A DNA stretch of 64,000 nt. Origin: PALSA-612 sp035652235 (GTDB lineage Bacteria; Actinomycetota; Thermoleophilia; Gaiellales; Gaiellaceae). Positions 48,582 through 56,498 of this stretch are shown here, piece after piece. Position numbers and translations under genes: made by a program. Positions within the stretch are counted from its first letter, which is position 1. Each line of letters starts with the position of its first letter. The DNA lies in the NCBI GenBank assembly GCA_035652235.1, contig DASREE010000017.1, positions 127,343-191,342 of the forward strand. The letters run 5' to 3'. A model generated the notes under the pieces. That model did not search any database and was not told where the DNA came from. It saw nothing but the letters and a program-made list of their open reading frames with translations.

Positions 48582-50033
48582 GTGAAGGCACGCGTGCTCG
48601 AAGTCGTCCTCGCCCCCCACAACCGGAAGTGGTGGACGCTGCTCTCGGTCTCCTTCGGGCTGTTCATGATCATGCTCGACAACACGGTCGTGAACGTCGC
48701 CCTCCCGTCGATGCAGCGAGCGCTGCACATCTCGACGAGCGAGCTCGAGTGGGTGGTGGTCGGCTACGCGCTCTCCTTCGCGACGTTCATGCTCACCGGT
48801 GGCAAGCTCGCCGACCTGTTCGGCCGTCGCCGGCTGTTCGTCGTCGGCCTGACGATCTTCACCGGCGCCTCGCTCGCGTGCGGGCTCGCGCCGACGGCGG
48901 GCTTCCTGATCGGCGCGCGCGTCGTGCAGGGCGTCGGCTCGGCGATCATGAATCCCTCGACGCTCGGCATCATCACCGCCACCTTCCCGCCCAGGCAGCG
49001 CGGCACGGCCATCGGCATTTGGGCGGGAGTGTCCGCGATGGCGCTTGCGATCGGGCCGCTCGTCGGCGGCCTGCTGACCGAGAAGGTCGACTGGAGCTGG
49101 ATCTTCTTCATCAACGTGCCGGTGGGCGTGGTCGGCGTCGCGCTCGCGTTCTGGGCGATCGACGAGAGCCGCGACATGTCCAGGGAGCAGCGGCTCGACC
49201 TCCCAGGACTCGTCTCCTCGGCCGTCGGCCTGTTCGCTCTCACCTACGCGCTGATCGAGGCGAACACCTACGGCTGGACGTCGGGGCGCATCCTCACCCT
49301 GTTCGGCGTGGCGGTCGTCGCGCTCTCGGCCTTCGCCGTGCTCGAGCTGCGGCAGCGCCTGCCGATGCTCGACCTGCACCTGTTCCGGAACGTCAGCTTC
49401 TCGGGCGCGAACCTGTCGATGCTGCTCGTCGCGCTCGCGATGTTCGGGATCTTCTTCTACAACTCGCTCTTCATCCAGAACATCCTCCGGTTCGACCCGA
49501 TCCAGACGGGCGCCACCTTCCTGCCGATGACGGTGCTGATCATCCTCATCGCGCCACGCGCCGGGAAGCTCTCCGACACGGTCGGGCCGCGCTGGCTGAT
49601 CGGAGGCGGGCTGGCGCTCGTCGCCGCCTCCCTCGTCCTCTTCGCCCAGCTCGACCGCGGCTCCGACTTCTGGAACATCCTCCCCGGGCTGCTCGTCGGG
49701 GGCGTGGGCATGGCGTTCACGATGACGCCGACCACGGCCGCCGCCATGGGGTCGGTGCCCGTCGACAAGGCGGGGATCGGCTCCGCCGTGCTCAACTCGA
49801 TGCGGCAGGTCGGCGGCTCGCTCGGCATCGCCGTCATGGGCGCGGTCGTCGGCAGCGAGGTGCACGTCGGCGCGCGCAGCCCTGCCTTCGCCGGCCAGTT
49901 CGTGAGCGGCTACCACCACGCCCTGTACGTCGCCTGCGGCATCGCGGCCGCCGGCGCGCTCGTCGCGGTCGGCACGGTGCGGAAGGTCCGCCACCTCGAC
50001 CCGACCGAGGCCGAGGCGACGGCCGCCGCCTGA
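48582..50033 (+). CDS. MFS drug exporter, DHA2 (EmrB/QacA) family
   Basis: A 483-residue membrane protein with 14 predicted helices. Landmarks are the first-helix motif FMIMLDNTVVNVALPSM, motif A GGKLADLFGRRRLF and motif C in SAMALAIGPLVGGLL. The GTG at 48582 is preceded by a purine-rich GGAGAGGGAGG. The TetR gene follows after seven bases and is likely its regulator. The drug or metabolite exported is unknown. Confidence 0.94.
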   Translation: MKARVLEVVLAPHNRKWWTLLSVSFGLFMIMLDNTVVNVALPSMQRALHISTSELEWVVVGYALSFATFMLTGGKLADLFGRRRLFVVGLTIFTGASLACGLAPTAGFLIGARVVQGVGSAIMNPSTLGIITATFPPRQRGTAIGIWAGVSAMALAIGPLVGGLLTEKVDWSWIFFINVPVGVVGVALAFWAIDESRDMSREQRLDLPGLVSSAVGLFALTYALIEANTYGWTSGRILTLFGVAVVALSAFAVLELRQRLPMLDLHLFRNVSFSGANLSMLLVALAMFGIFFYNSLFIQNILRFDPIQTGATFLPMTVLIILIAPRAGKLSDTVGPRWLIGGGLALVAASLVLFAQLDRGSDFWNILPGLLVGGVGMAFTMTPTTAAAMGSVPVDKAGIGSAVLNSMRQVGGSLGIAVMGAVVGSEVHVGARSPAFAGQFVSGYHHALYVACGIAAAGALVAVGTVRKVRHLDPTEAEATAAA

Positions 50034-50040
50034 GGGATCG

Positions 50041-50649
50041 ATGAGCGTCGTGCGCACCCGCTGCCGGCTGCCGGCCGCCGAGCGCCGCGCCGGGCTCGTC
50101 GAGGCCGGGTTGCGGGTGTTCGGCGAGGCGAGCTACAGCGGCGCCACGACCGCCGACATCGCCCGCGCCGCTGGGGTGAGCGAGCCGATCCTGTACCGGC
50201 ACTTCCCGTCCAAGCGGGCGCTCTACTTCGCCTGCCTGGACGAGATGTGGCGGCGCCTGCGCGAGCGGACGGAGGCGATCATCGCGGCCGAGCCGGATCC
50301 CGCCGAGTGGCCGTTCGCGGCGCCGAAGGCGTTCGCCGAGCTCCGCTCGCGCGGCGTCTCCTGCGCGCACCTGTGGATCCAGGCGCTGAGCGAGGCCGGG
50401 GATGACCCGGAGGTGCGCCGCTACCTGCGCAGGCACCTGCGCGAGGTGCACGACTTCCTCGCCGACCTCATCCGCCGCGCGCAGGCAGCGGGCGGTGCAG
50501 CCGCCGCCTGCGATCCCGGCGCCGAGGCCTGGATCGGCATGGGGATCGGACTCCTCCGCTCGGTCGAGGAGCGGATGGGCGGCCTGCTCGACGCCGACGA
50601 CGTGGCGGCGATCCTCGCCGCCCGCAGGCGTTCGCTCGGCGTGGGCTGA
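50041..50649 (+). CDS. TetR-family transcriptional regulator
   Basis: A 202-residue regulator. The helix-turn-helix at residues ~15-60 includes RRAGLVEAGLRVFGEASYSGATTADIARAAGVSEPILYRHFPSK split across the TetR pattern. It is the second gene of the MFS operon and so probably represses it. The ligand domain is not assignable. A hairpin follows the gene. Confidence 0.93.
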   Translation: MSVVRTRCRLPAAERRAGLVEAGLRVFGEASYSGATTADIARAAGVSEPILYRHFPSKRALYFACLDEMWRRLRERTEAIIAAEPDPAEWPFAAPKAFAELRSRGVSCAHLWIQALSEAGDDPEVRRYLRRHLREVHDFLADLIRRAQAAGGAAAACDPGAEAWIGMGIGLLRSVEERMGGLLDADDVAAILAARRRSLGVG

Positions 50650-50705
50650 ACGGCCGCGGGCGCTGGGCCGGCGGGCGGGGCGCATGCGTGTCCGAGAAGA
50701 GCGAA

Positions 50706-50730
50706 ACCCCGGGCTGCGGCTACCCGGGGT
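50706..50730 (+). terminator. hairpin after the TetR gene
   Basis: ACCCCGGG and CCCGGGGT pair perfectly around a nine-base loop; outer GCGA/TCGC pairs extend the stem past one mismatch. It lies 56 bases behind the TetR stop. Confidence 0.6.
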
Positions 50731-50884
50731 GTCGCTCGAACTGCCCGTCACGACGCTGCGAGGCTCGGGAACCTCGGCCCTGCGGCCCGGCCGACCCCTC
50801 GGCAGCCTTCGCGCGACCCGTGACGCCCCCTGCTGGGCGAGCGACCCTGCAGGATGCCAGCGACTGTACTGGCCATGTCCCTCT

Positions 50885-50929
50885 TTGTCAAGTAGCGCCG
50901 TGAAGTAAAGTCCGCTACAGTCACTTCAC
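50885..50929 (+). promoter_or_regulatory. promoter and operator of the XRE-TPR / peptide locus
   Basis: TTGTCA (50885-50890) and TAAAGT (50906-50911) could be -35 and -10 elements with a short 15-base spacer; TACAGT (50916-50921) is an alternative -10. A perfect inverted repeat, GTGAAGT (50900-50906) and ACTTCAC (50923-50929), spans them with centres 23 bases apart. This is where an autoregulating XRE protein would be expected to bind. Confidence 0.55.
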
Positions 50930-50955
50930 TTCGGGAGTCGGCCGGGAGGGGGCAC

Positions 50956-52314
50956 GTGGGGTTCACGGAGCTCGGCGGTTCGCAGGAGCCGGCGGCGGCC
51001 GGGACGAGCGTGGGCGCCGCCGCTCTCGGCGAGCGCGTGCGGGCGCTCCGCGTCGCGGCGGGGCTGTCGCAGAGCCAGCTCGCCGCCGGCCGCTGCTCCA
51101 AGGAGTACGTGAGCCAGATCGAGCGCGGGAAGACCCGTCCGACCGCCGAGACGCTGGCCTGGCTCGCCGAGCGGCTCGGCGCCGACCCGTCGTTCCTCGC
51201 GAGCGGGGTACCCGCGGCGGCGCGCAGCCGGCTCGAGGCGGTCGTCGCCCGCGCCGAGGCGCTCGGCGAGCAGCACCGCCACGAGCAGGCGCGCGACGAG
51301 TTCTCGCGCGCCGCCGCCGAGGCCGATGCTCTCGGAACGCCCGAGCTCCGGCTGCGCTCGCTCGCCGGCGAGGCCTGGGCGCGGATGGAGCTCGGCGAGA
51401 TCAAGGCGGCGATCGACCTCCTCCTCGAGGCGCGGACGATCGCCGAGGGCCCCCGCTTCACCGACCTCGAGCGCGCGGACGTGCTCTTCCGGCTCGGCGT
51501 CTGCCGCTACAAGCTGTCCAGCATCTCGACGGCCACGGCGCTGTTCGACGAGGCGCTCGCGCTCGCCGAGCGCTCCGGCTTGCCCTGCGACCGCCTCCGG
51601 GCCGACATCCTCGGCTGGCGCTCGCGCTGCTACCGCCGCCAGCGCGACTACCTCGCCGCGCGCGAGGACGTCGAGCGGGCGCTCGAGCTCGCCGAGGCGC
51701 TCGGCAACCCGCGCACCGCAGCCAACGTCTACTTCCAGGCCTCGCTCGTGGCCGAGCGCCAGGGGCACCTGGGGCTGGCCCGCAGCTACGCCGAGCGGGC
51801 CCGCGCCTGCTACGAGGAGCTCGCCGACCGGGGCAACGTCGGCCGCCTGCTCAACAACCTGGGCGGGCTCACCTTCCAGCTCGGCAAGCCGGAGGAGGCG
51901 GTCGAGCACCTGAAGAGCGCCCTGCGCACCCTGCTCGAGGAGGGAAGCGACGTCGAGGCGGCGCACGTCGTCTGCTCGCTGGCCGAGGTGCACCTGCACA
52001 CGGGCCGGGTGGAGGAAGCCGAGGCCGAGGCGCGCAAGGCGCTCGAGTTGCTGGGCGATCGCGTCGACTACGTGTACGAAATCGGCACCGCCCAGCTCGC
52101 GCTCGGCCGCTCGCTCCTGGAGCAGGATCGCCTCGACGAGGCTCAAGAGATCCTGCGCGCGGCCGATAGGAGCTTCGAGCAGTTTGCCTCGGTGAGCCAC
52201 CGCGCGGCCGCCTGGGTTGCGATGGGCGACCTCGCCGCCCGGCGAGGGGACGATCGCAGCGCAGCCCGGCTCTACCGGCGGGCAGCCGAGGCGCTGCAGG
52301 ACGTCCACTTCTAA
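50956..52314 (+). CDS. XRE-family regulator with C-terminal TPR array (RRNPP-like)
   Basis: A 452-residue protein. Residues ~24-80 form an XRE helix-turn-helix (GERVRALRVAAGLSQSQLA, SKEYVSQIERGKTRPTAET). From ~85 to the end it is a continuous array of TPR-like helix pairs, for example ARSYAERARACYEELADRGN and AEAEARKALELLGD. This is the architecture of PlcR/Rgg/NprR-type regulators, in which the TPR domain binds a secreted signalling peptide, and also of SARP-like relatives. The GTG has GGGAGGGGG upstream. A 27-residue hydrophobic peptide gene follows after 28 bases. Whether it senses that peptide is inference. Confidence 0.88.
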   Translation: MGFTELGGSQEPAAAGTSVGAAALGERVRALRVAAGLSQSQLAAGRCSKEYVSQIERGKTRPTAETLAWLAERLGADPSFLASGVPAAARSRLEAVVARAEALGEQHRHEQARDEFSRAAAEADALGTPELRLRSLAGEAWARMELGEIKAAIDLLLEARTIAEGPRFTDLERADVLFRLGVCRYKLSSISTATALFDEALALAERSGLPCDRLRADILGWRSRCYRRQRDYLAAREDVERALELAEALGNPRTAANVYFQASLVAERQGHLGLARSYAERARACYEELADRGNVGRLLNNLGGLTFQLGKPEEAVEHLKSALRTLLEEGSDVEAAHVVCSLAEVHLHTGRVEEAEAEARKALELLGDRVDYVYEIGTAQLALGRSLLEQDRLDEAQEILRAADRSFEQFASVSHRAAAWVAMGDLAARRGDDRSAARLYRRAAEALQDVHF

Positions 52315-52330
52315 GCCCCCGACGGGGGGT

Positions 52331-52338
52331 AAAGGAGG
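52331..52338 (+). promoter_or_regulatory. strong Shine-Dalgarno of the 27-residue peptide gene
   Basis: AAAGGAGG is close to a perfect anti-Shine-Dalgarno match and lies four bases before ATG 52343. It is one of the best ribosome-binding sites in the window, which supports translation of this very short gene. Confidence 0.8.
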
Positions 52339-52342
52339 AAAC

Positions 52343-52426
52343 ATGCACAAGGCGCGGATCCTCTTCCTCGTCTCCACCGTCGTCGCGCTCGCCGTGCCGC
52401 TCGCCGGCATGTTCGACGGCCACTAG
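52343..52426 (+). CDS. 27-residue hydrophobic peptide, candidate secreted signal or membrane peptide
   Basis: The gene is too short for most gene finders. The peptide has a basic start (MHKAR), a hydrophobic core (ILFLVSTVVALAVPLAG) and a short polar end (MFDGH), like a Phr/PapR-type pre-peptide or a minimal signal sequence. It lies 28 bases behind an XRE-TPR regulator, has a near-perfect ribosome-binding site, and is followed by a hairpin, so it should be co-transcribed. If processed as in RRNPP systems, the active part would be the C-terminal residues. It could instead be a small membrane peptide or toxin. No homologue is recognised. Confidence 0.65.
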   Translation: MHKARILFLVSTVVALAVPLAGMFDGH

Positions 52427-52453
52427 CCGGAGTCGAGCGGCAACGACCGAGCT

Positions 52454-52493
52454 GGGGCGAGGGCCAGGGTCAGGCGGCTTCGGCTCTCGCCCC
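52454..52493 (+). terminator. hairpin after the regulator-peptide pair
   Basis: GGGGCGAGGGCC (52454-52465) and GGCTCTCGCCCC (52482-52493) form a 12-base stem with one G-T pair and a 16-base loop, 27 bases behind the peptide stop. It closes the two-gene unit. Confidence 0.6.
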
Positions 52494-52530
52494 GGCACCT
52501 TCGCGCGGCGGGCGTGCGGCCCTCCGGGGC

Positions 52531-52536
52531 TAGACT
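52531..52536 (+). promoter_or_regulatory. -10 box (TAGACT) for leaderless lipoprotein gene
   Basis: TAGACT, six bases, then GTG 52543. There is no Shine-Dalgarno. Confidence 0.5.
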
Positions 52537-52542
52537 CGGGCC

Positions 52543-53493
52543 GTGCGCGCCCGTGCGCTCGCCTCCGCCGCCGCGCTCGCCTCGGTGCTCCTGCTCGCCG
52601 CGTGCGGCGGCTCGGGTGCCGGCCGCGGCCGTGAAGCGGCCGGTCGGACGCGGGCGACGACGCCCGCGCCGGGATCGATCGCGGCGCTGCTCGAACGGCC
52701 CGGCCCGACCGTGTCCGCGATCCCCGGCACCGAGGACTATGCTTCCGGGCCGACCCGCGTCTCGTTCCTGCTCATCGACGGCCAGGGCCGCACGGTCGAC
52801 CGGCCGCGGGCGAGGGTGTGGGTGGCGCGGTCGGACGACGCGCCGCCGTTCCTGCACACGACCGCGGTGCTCGAGCAGATCGGCGCAGCGGGCTCGTCGG
52901 AGCCTGCTTCGGGCGAGCTCGCGCACATCTACGTTGCGCGCTTCTCCGTGCCGCGGCCGGGGATCTACACCCTCGTCGTCGAGCCTGTCGGCGGCCGCCG
53001 GGTGCAGGCCGAGCTGCACATCCAGGTGCGCGCGCGGCCGCAGGCGCCCGCGGTCGGCTCGAAGGCGATCGCCTCCGACACCCCCACCATCCGCAGCGCC
53101 CACGGCGACCTCGCCCGTCTGACGACGCGCGTGCCGCCGGACCGCGCCCTCCTCCGCTACTCGGTGGCCGAGTCGCTCGCCGCCCACGCGCCGTTCGTGC
53201 TCGTCTTCGCCACGCCCAAGTTCTGCACGAGCCGCACGTGCGGGCCGGTGGTCGACGTCGTCGACGCCGTCCGGCGGCGCTTCGCCGGGACGGCGATCCG
53301 CTTCATCCACGTCGAGATCTACAAGCGGAACAACCCGGCGCTCGGCGAGAACCGGTGGGTGAAGCAGTGGCACCTGCCGACGGAGCCGTGGATCTTCCTC
53401 GTCGGCCGCGACGGCCGGATCAAGGCGCGCTTCGAGGGGTCGGTGTCCGTGGGCGAGCTCGCCGAGGCCGTTCGCCGCAGCCTGGCCGGCTGA
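52543..53493 (+). CDS. thioredoxin-fold lipoprotein
   Basis: A 316-residue predicted lipoprotein. The signal peptide ends in a lipobox (LLLAACGGS, Cys near residue 21). An unassigned beta-rich domain of ~110 residues follows. The C-terminal ~130 residues look like a thioredoxin fold: VLVFATPKFCTSRTCGPVVDVVDAV, then IRFIHVEIYK, then PTEPWIFLVGRDGRIKARFEG. The Cys pair is spaced C-x4-C rather than C-x2-C, so a metal-binding or Sco-like role is possible. The GTG is directly behind a leaderless-type -10 box. Confidence 0.85.
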   Translation: MRARALASAAALASVLLLAACGGSGAGRGREAAGRTRATTPAPGSIAALLERPGPTVSAIPGTEDYASGPTRVSFLLIDGQGRTVDRPRARVWVARSDDAPPFLHTTAVLEQIGAAGSSEPASGELAHIYVARFSVPRPGIYTLVVEPVGGRRVQAELHIQVRARPQAPAVGSKAIASDTPTIRSAHGDLARLTTRVPPDRALLRYSVAESLAAHAPFVLVFATPKFCTSRTCGPVVDVVDAVRRRFAGTAIRFIHVEIYKRNNPALGENRWVKQWHLPTEPWIFLVGRDGRIKARFEGSVSVGELAEAVRRSLAG

Positions 53494-53575
53494 GCCGCGG
53501 TCGCTGCGACGGCGCCCCGGCCGCGCCTGCGACAATGGCCTCGACGTCGTCCCTGCCCGCGACGAGGAGGTCGGC

Positions 53576-54421
53576 ATGAGCACGAACGGCTACGCGAAGG
53601 ACGTGCTGGTCTCGACGGACTGGCTCGCCGAGCGCCTCGGCGATCCCGCGATCGTCGTCGCCGAGGTGGACGAGCGCCCGGACCTGTACGACGAGGGGCA
53701 CATCCCGGGCGCGGTCAAGCTGCACTGGCAGGAGGACCTCCAGGACGCGCTCGAGCGAGACCTGGTCGACCGGAGCACGTTCGAGGCGCTGATGGCGTCC
53801 CGCGGCATCGGCAACGACACGACGGTCGTCCTCTACGGCGACAAGAACAACTGGTTCGCGGCCTACGCGTACTGGTACCTGAAGATCTACGGGCACGAGG
53901 ACGTGCGCATCCTCGACGGCGGACGCCAGAAGTGGATCGACGAGGGTCGCGAGCTGACGACGGAGGTTCCGCAGCCGGAGCCGGCGTCGTACACCGCGCC
54001 CGAGCGGGACGAGTCGATCCGGGTCTTCCGCGACGAGGTGCTCGCCGGGCTCGGCTCGGAGGACGTCGTCCTCGTCGACGTGCGCAGCCCCCAGGAGTAC
54101 GCGGGCGAGCTGATCGCGCCGCCCGGCTACGAGCAGGAGGGCGCCTCGCGCGCAGGGCACATCCCGGGGGCGCGGTCGATCCCCTGGGCGACGGCGGTGC
54201 GCGACGACGGCACCTTCCGGCCGGCCGCCGAGCTGCGGGAGCTGTACGGCGGCAAGGGGGTGACGCCGGGCCGCGAGGTCCGTGTCTACTGCCGCATCGG
54301 CGAGCGCAGCGCGCACACGTGGTTCGTCCTGCGCGAGCTGCTCGGGTACCCGGTGGTGAAGAACTACGACGGCTCGTGGACCGAGTGGGGGAACCTGGTC
54401 GACGTGCCGATCGAGCGCTGA
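53576..54421 (+). CDS. thiosulfate/3-mercaptopyruvate sulfurtransferase (two rhodanese domains)
   Basis: A 281-residue tandem rhodanese. The inactive N-terminal domain contains EGHIPGAVKLHWQEDLQD. The C-terminal catalytic domain has the active-site loop VYCRIGERSAHTWF, with Cys near residue 241, and DVRSPQEYAGE upstream. An AGGAGG ribosome-binding site lies just upstream of ATG 53576. Known reaction: sulfur transfer from thiosulfate or mercaptopyruvate to an acceptor. selD follows 75 bases later, but that gene has its own promoter. Some rhodaneses carry selenium; no evidence for that here beyond proximity. Confidence 0.94.
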   Translation: MSTNGYAKDVLVSTDWLAERLGDPAIVVAEVDERPDLYDEGHIPGAVKLHWQEDLQDALERDLVDRSTFEALMASRGIGNDTTVVLYGDKNNWFAAYAYWYLKIYGHEDVRILDGGRQKWIDEGRELTTEVPQPEPASYTAPERDESIRVFRDEVLAGLGSEDVVLVDVRSPQEYAGELIAPPGYEQEGASRAGHIPGARSIPWATAVRDDGTFRPAAELRELYGGKGVTPGREVRVYCRIGERSAHTWFVLRELLGYPVVKNYDGSWTEWGNLVDVPIER

Positions 54422-54484
54422 CGGCCGCGGCCCGGAGGGCGGCTTCGAGCGACGGTGGGGAAGCCTCGCGCTGCCCGGGGCGCG

Positions 54485-54490
54485 TACAGT
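54485..54490 (+). promoter_or_regulatory. -10 box (TACAGT) for leaderless selD
   Basis: TACAGT, six bases, then GTG 54497; no ribosome-binding site. This supports GTG 54497 as the start rather than the in-frame ATG-like position at 54455. Confidence 0.5.
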
Positions 54491-54496
54491 GACGGC

Positions 54497-55558
54497 GTGC
54501 ACGCCGGGCTGGACAGCGCCGCCGGGACGGGCGCAGAGTCGGTGCAGCTGACGAGCCTCGCGGTCGCCGGCGGTTGCGCTGCGAAGTACGCGGCCGGACG
54601 GCTCGAGCAGCTCCTCTCCGGGCTCGTGCCGGCCGCAGCCGAGAACCTGCTCGTCGGCCTCGACCCCGCCGACGACGCCGCCGTCTACCGGCTCGACGGC
54701 GAGCGCGCCCTCGTCTGCACGGTCGACTTCTTCCCGCCCGTCGTCGACGACCCGCGCGACTTCGGCGCCATCGCCGCCGCGAACGCGCTCAACGACGTCT
54801 ACGCCATGGGCGGGACGCCGCTCGTCGCGCTCTCGATCGCCGCCTTCCCCGAGCAGCTGCCGACGGCGGCGCTCGCCGCCATCGTCGGCGGCGCGGACGA
54901 GACGGTGCGGAAGGCCGGAGCGGTGCTCGCGGGCGGGCACACGATCCGCGACGACGAGCCGAAGTACGGGCTGGCGGTCGTCGGCACGGTGCATCCCGAC
55001 GGGATCTGGCAGAAGTCGACCGCCCGTCCCGGTGACGCCGTCTTCCTGACGAAGCCGCTCGGCACCGGGCTTGTGCTGCACGGCCACAAGCGCGGGCTCG
55101 TCTCCGCCGCGGCGCGCGACGGGGCGGTCGGCTGGATGCGCGCCCTGAACCGGGACGCAGCCGACGCGCTCCGCCCGTTCGCCCCGAGCGCCGTCACGGA
55201 CGTGACCGGCTTCGGCCTGGCGGGGCACGCCCACGAGACCGCCTCGCGCAGCGGCGTCCGCATCCGTCTGGAGCTCGACCGCGTCGCGGTGCTCGAGGGG
55301 GCGCTGGACGTCGCCCGGGCGGGCGAGCGGACGGGCGGCGATGCCCGCAACCGCGACTTCGCCGGCGCCGCCGTCAGCGCCGACGGCGTCGATGCCGAGC
55401 TGGTCGCGCTCGCCTTCGACCCGCAGACCTCGGGCGGTCTGCTCGTCTGCCTGCCGGCCGAGCGCGCTGCGACGCTGCAGGCCTCGTTCGACGCACGCGG
55501 CCTGCACCTGCGCCGCATCGGCCGCGTCGAGGAGGGCGAAGGAGTCGTGCTCGAGTAG
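54497..55558 (+). CDS. selD: selenide, water dikinase
   Basis: A 353-residue SelD, which makes selenophosphate from selenide and ATP, the selenium donor for Sec-tRNA synthesis. The catalytic loop is GGCAAK with C27 and K30, corresponding to Cys17 and Lys20 of the E. coli enzyme; the intervening second Cys of E. coli is Ala. ATP/metal motifs are DDAAVY, TVDFFPPVVDDPRDFG, NALNDVYAMGG, LAGGHTI, KPLGTG and VTDVTGFGLAGHAHE. The enzyme is a Cys form, not itself a selenoprotein. Its presence supports Sec insertion in the formate-dehydrogenase-like gene of the window. selA and selB are not in the window. Confidence 0.95.
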   Translation: MHAGLDSAAGTGAESVQLTSLAVAGGCAAKYAAGRLEQLLSGLVPAAAENLLVGLDPADDAAVYRLDGERALVCTVDFFPPVVDDPRDFGAIAAANALNDVYAMGGTPLVALSIAAFPEQLPTAALAAIVGGADETVRKAGAVLAGGHTIRDDEPKYGLAVVGTVHPDGIWQKSTARPGDAVFLTKPLGTGLVLHGHKRGLVSAAARDGAVGWMRALNRDAADALRPFAPSAVTDVTGFGLAGHAHETASRSGVRIRLELDRVAVLEGALDVARAGERTGGDARNRDFAGAAVSADGVDAELVALAFDPQTSGGLLVCLPAERAATLQASFDARGLHLRRIGRVEEGEGVVLE

Positions 55559-55559
55559 C

Positions 55560-56489
55560 GTGCACGTCGCGGCCAGCCGCATCGAGCGGTTCCGCACCGC
55601 GCCCGCGACGCCGGAGCTCTTCCGGGCCTCGGCGCTCGCGACCGTCGTCGGCCTCTACCTCGTCGTCTCGACGGGAGCGGTCGTGCGGCTCACCGCCTCC
55701 GGGCTCGGCTGCGACAACTGGCCGCGGTGCGGCAACACGCCCTTCCCGGAGAAGGGCGGGCACGCCTTCATCGAGTTCGGCAACCGGGTGATCGCCCTGT
55801 GCGCGATCGTGGCCACCCTCGTCTGCTGGCTCGCCGCCCGGCGCACCCCCCGGCTCGCGCCGTGGGTGCGGGCGCTTGCGCTCGCCGTCTTCCTCGGCAG
55901 CGTCGCACAGATCCCGCTCGGGGGCCTGACGGTCATCTTCCACCTGAACCCGCTGCTCGTGATGGCGCACTTCCTGCTTGCCGTGCTCGTGCTGGGAGGC
56001 GCGGTCGTGCTCGGGCTCGAGGCGCACCGGCTGGTGGCGGGGGGCGCGGCGCCGGTCGGTCGGGCGTGGCTGCGGCGGGCCGGCGTCGCCCTCGGCGTCG
56101 CCTGCTTCGTGCTCGTCGTCACGGGCGCCTTCGCCACCGCCGCCGGCCCCCACCCCGGCGGATCGGACGTGCACCGGCTGGGAGAGGCGCTTCGCTCGAC
56201 GCGCGTCCACGCCGTTACCACCCTCGTCTTCGCCGTTTCGTTCCTCGCCCTGCTCACGTGGCTCCAGCAGCGGCGGCACGAGCTCCCGCGGGTCGCGAAC
56301 GCGGCGCTCGGGCTGCTCGCCCTGCTGGGGGCGCAGGTCGCGGTCGGAGAGGTGCAGTACCACACCGGCCTCCCCTGGTGGCTCGTGCTCGTGCACGTGT
56401 CCGTCGCTGCCGCCGTGTGGGCGTGGACCGTGGGCTTCGTCTGGCTCCTGCACAGGCCGCCCGCCTCCTTCGCCGAGTGCGGCACGTAG
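55560..56489 (+). CDS. ctaA: heme A synthase (CtaA/COX15)
   Basis: A 309-residue membrane protein with eight predicted helices. Conserved features are the early VVSTGAVVRLTASGLGCDNWPRCGN, with the CtaA cysteine pair, and FIEFGNRVIAL with the following helix. Heme-ligand His occur in VMAHFLLAV and the C-terminal TGLPWWLVLVHVSVAAAV. It converts heme O to heme A for cytochrome c oxidase. The GTG starts one base after the selD stop (TAG 55556-55558), so it is probably co-transcribed with selD. The final TAG is embedded in the -10 box of the next gene. Confidence 0.93.
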   Translation: MHVAASRIERFRTAPATPELFRASALATVVGLYLVVSTGAVVRLTASGLGCDNWPRCGNTPFPEKGGHAFIEFGNRVIALCAIVATLVCWLAARRTPRLAPWVRALALAVFLGSVAQIPLGGLTVIFHLNPLLVMAHFLLAVLVLGGAVVLGLEAHRLVAGGAAPVGRAWLRRAGVALGVACFVLVVTGAFATAAGPHPGGSDVHRLGEALRSTRVHAVTTLVFAVSFLALLTWLQQRRHELPRVANAALGLLALLGAQVAVGEVQYHTGLPWWLVLVHVSVAAAVWAWTVGFVWLLHRPPASFAECGT

Positions 56490-56492
56490 ACT
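56487..56492 (+). promoter_or_regulatory. -10 box (TAGACT) for leaderless PAC2 gene
   Basis: TAGACT includes the ctaA stop TAG, followed by six bases and GTG 56499. Confidence 0.5.
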
Positions 56493-56498
56493 GGTCCC

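Larger units (their letters stand above)
50650..50955. other. intergenic region before the XRE-TPR regulator
   Basis: This 306-base stretch has a terminator-like hairpin near its start (50706-50730), then ~150 GC-rich bases in which I see nothing, and then an AT-richer promoter/operator region (50885-50930) for the XRE-TPR regulator. Confidence 0.5.
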
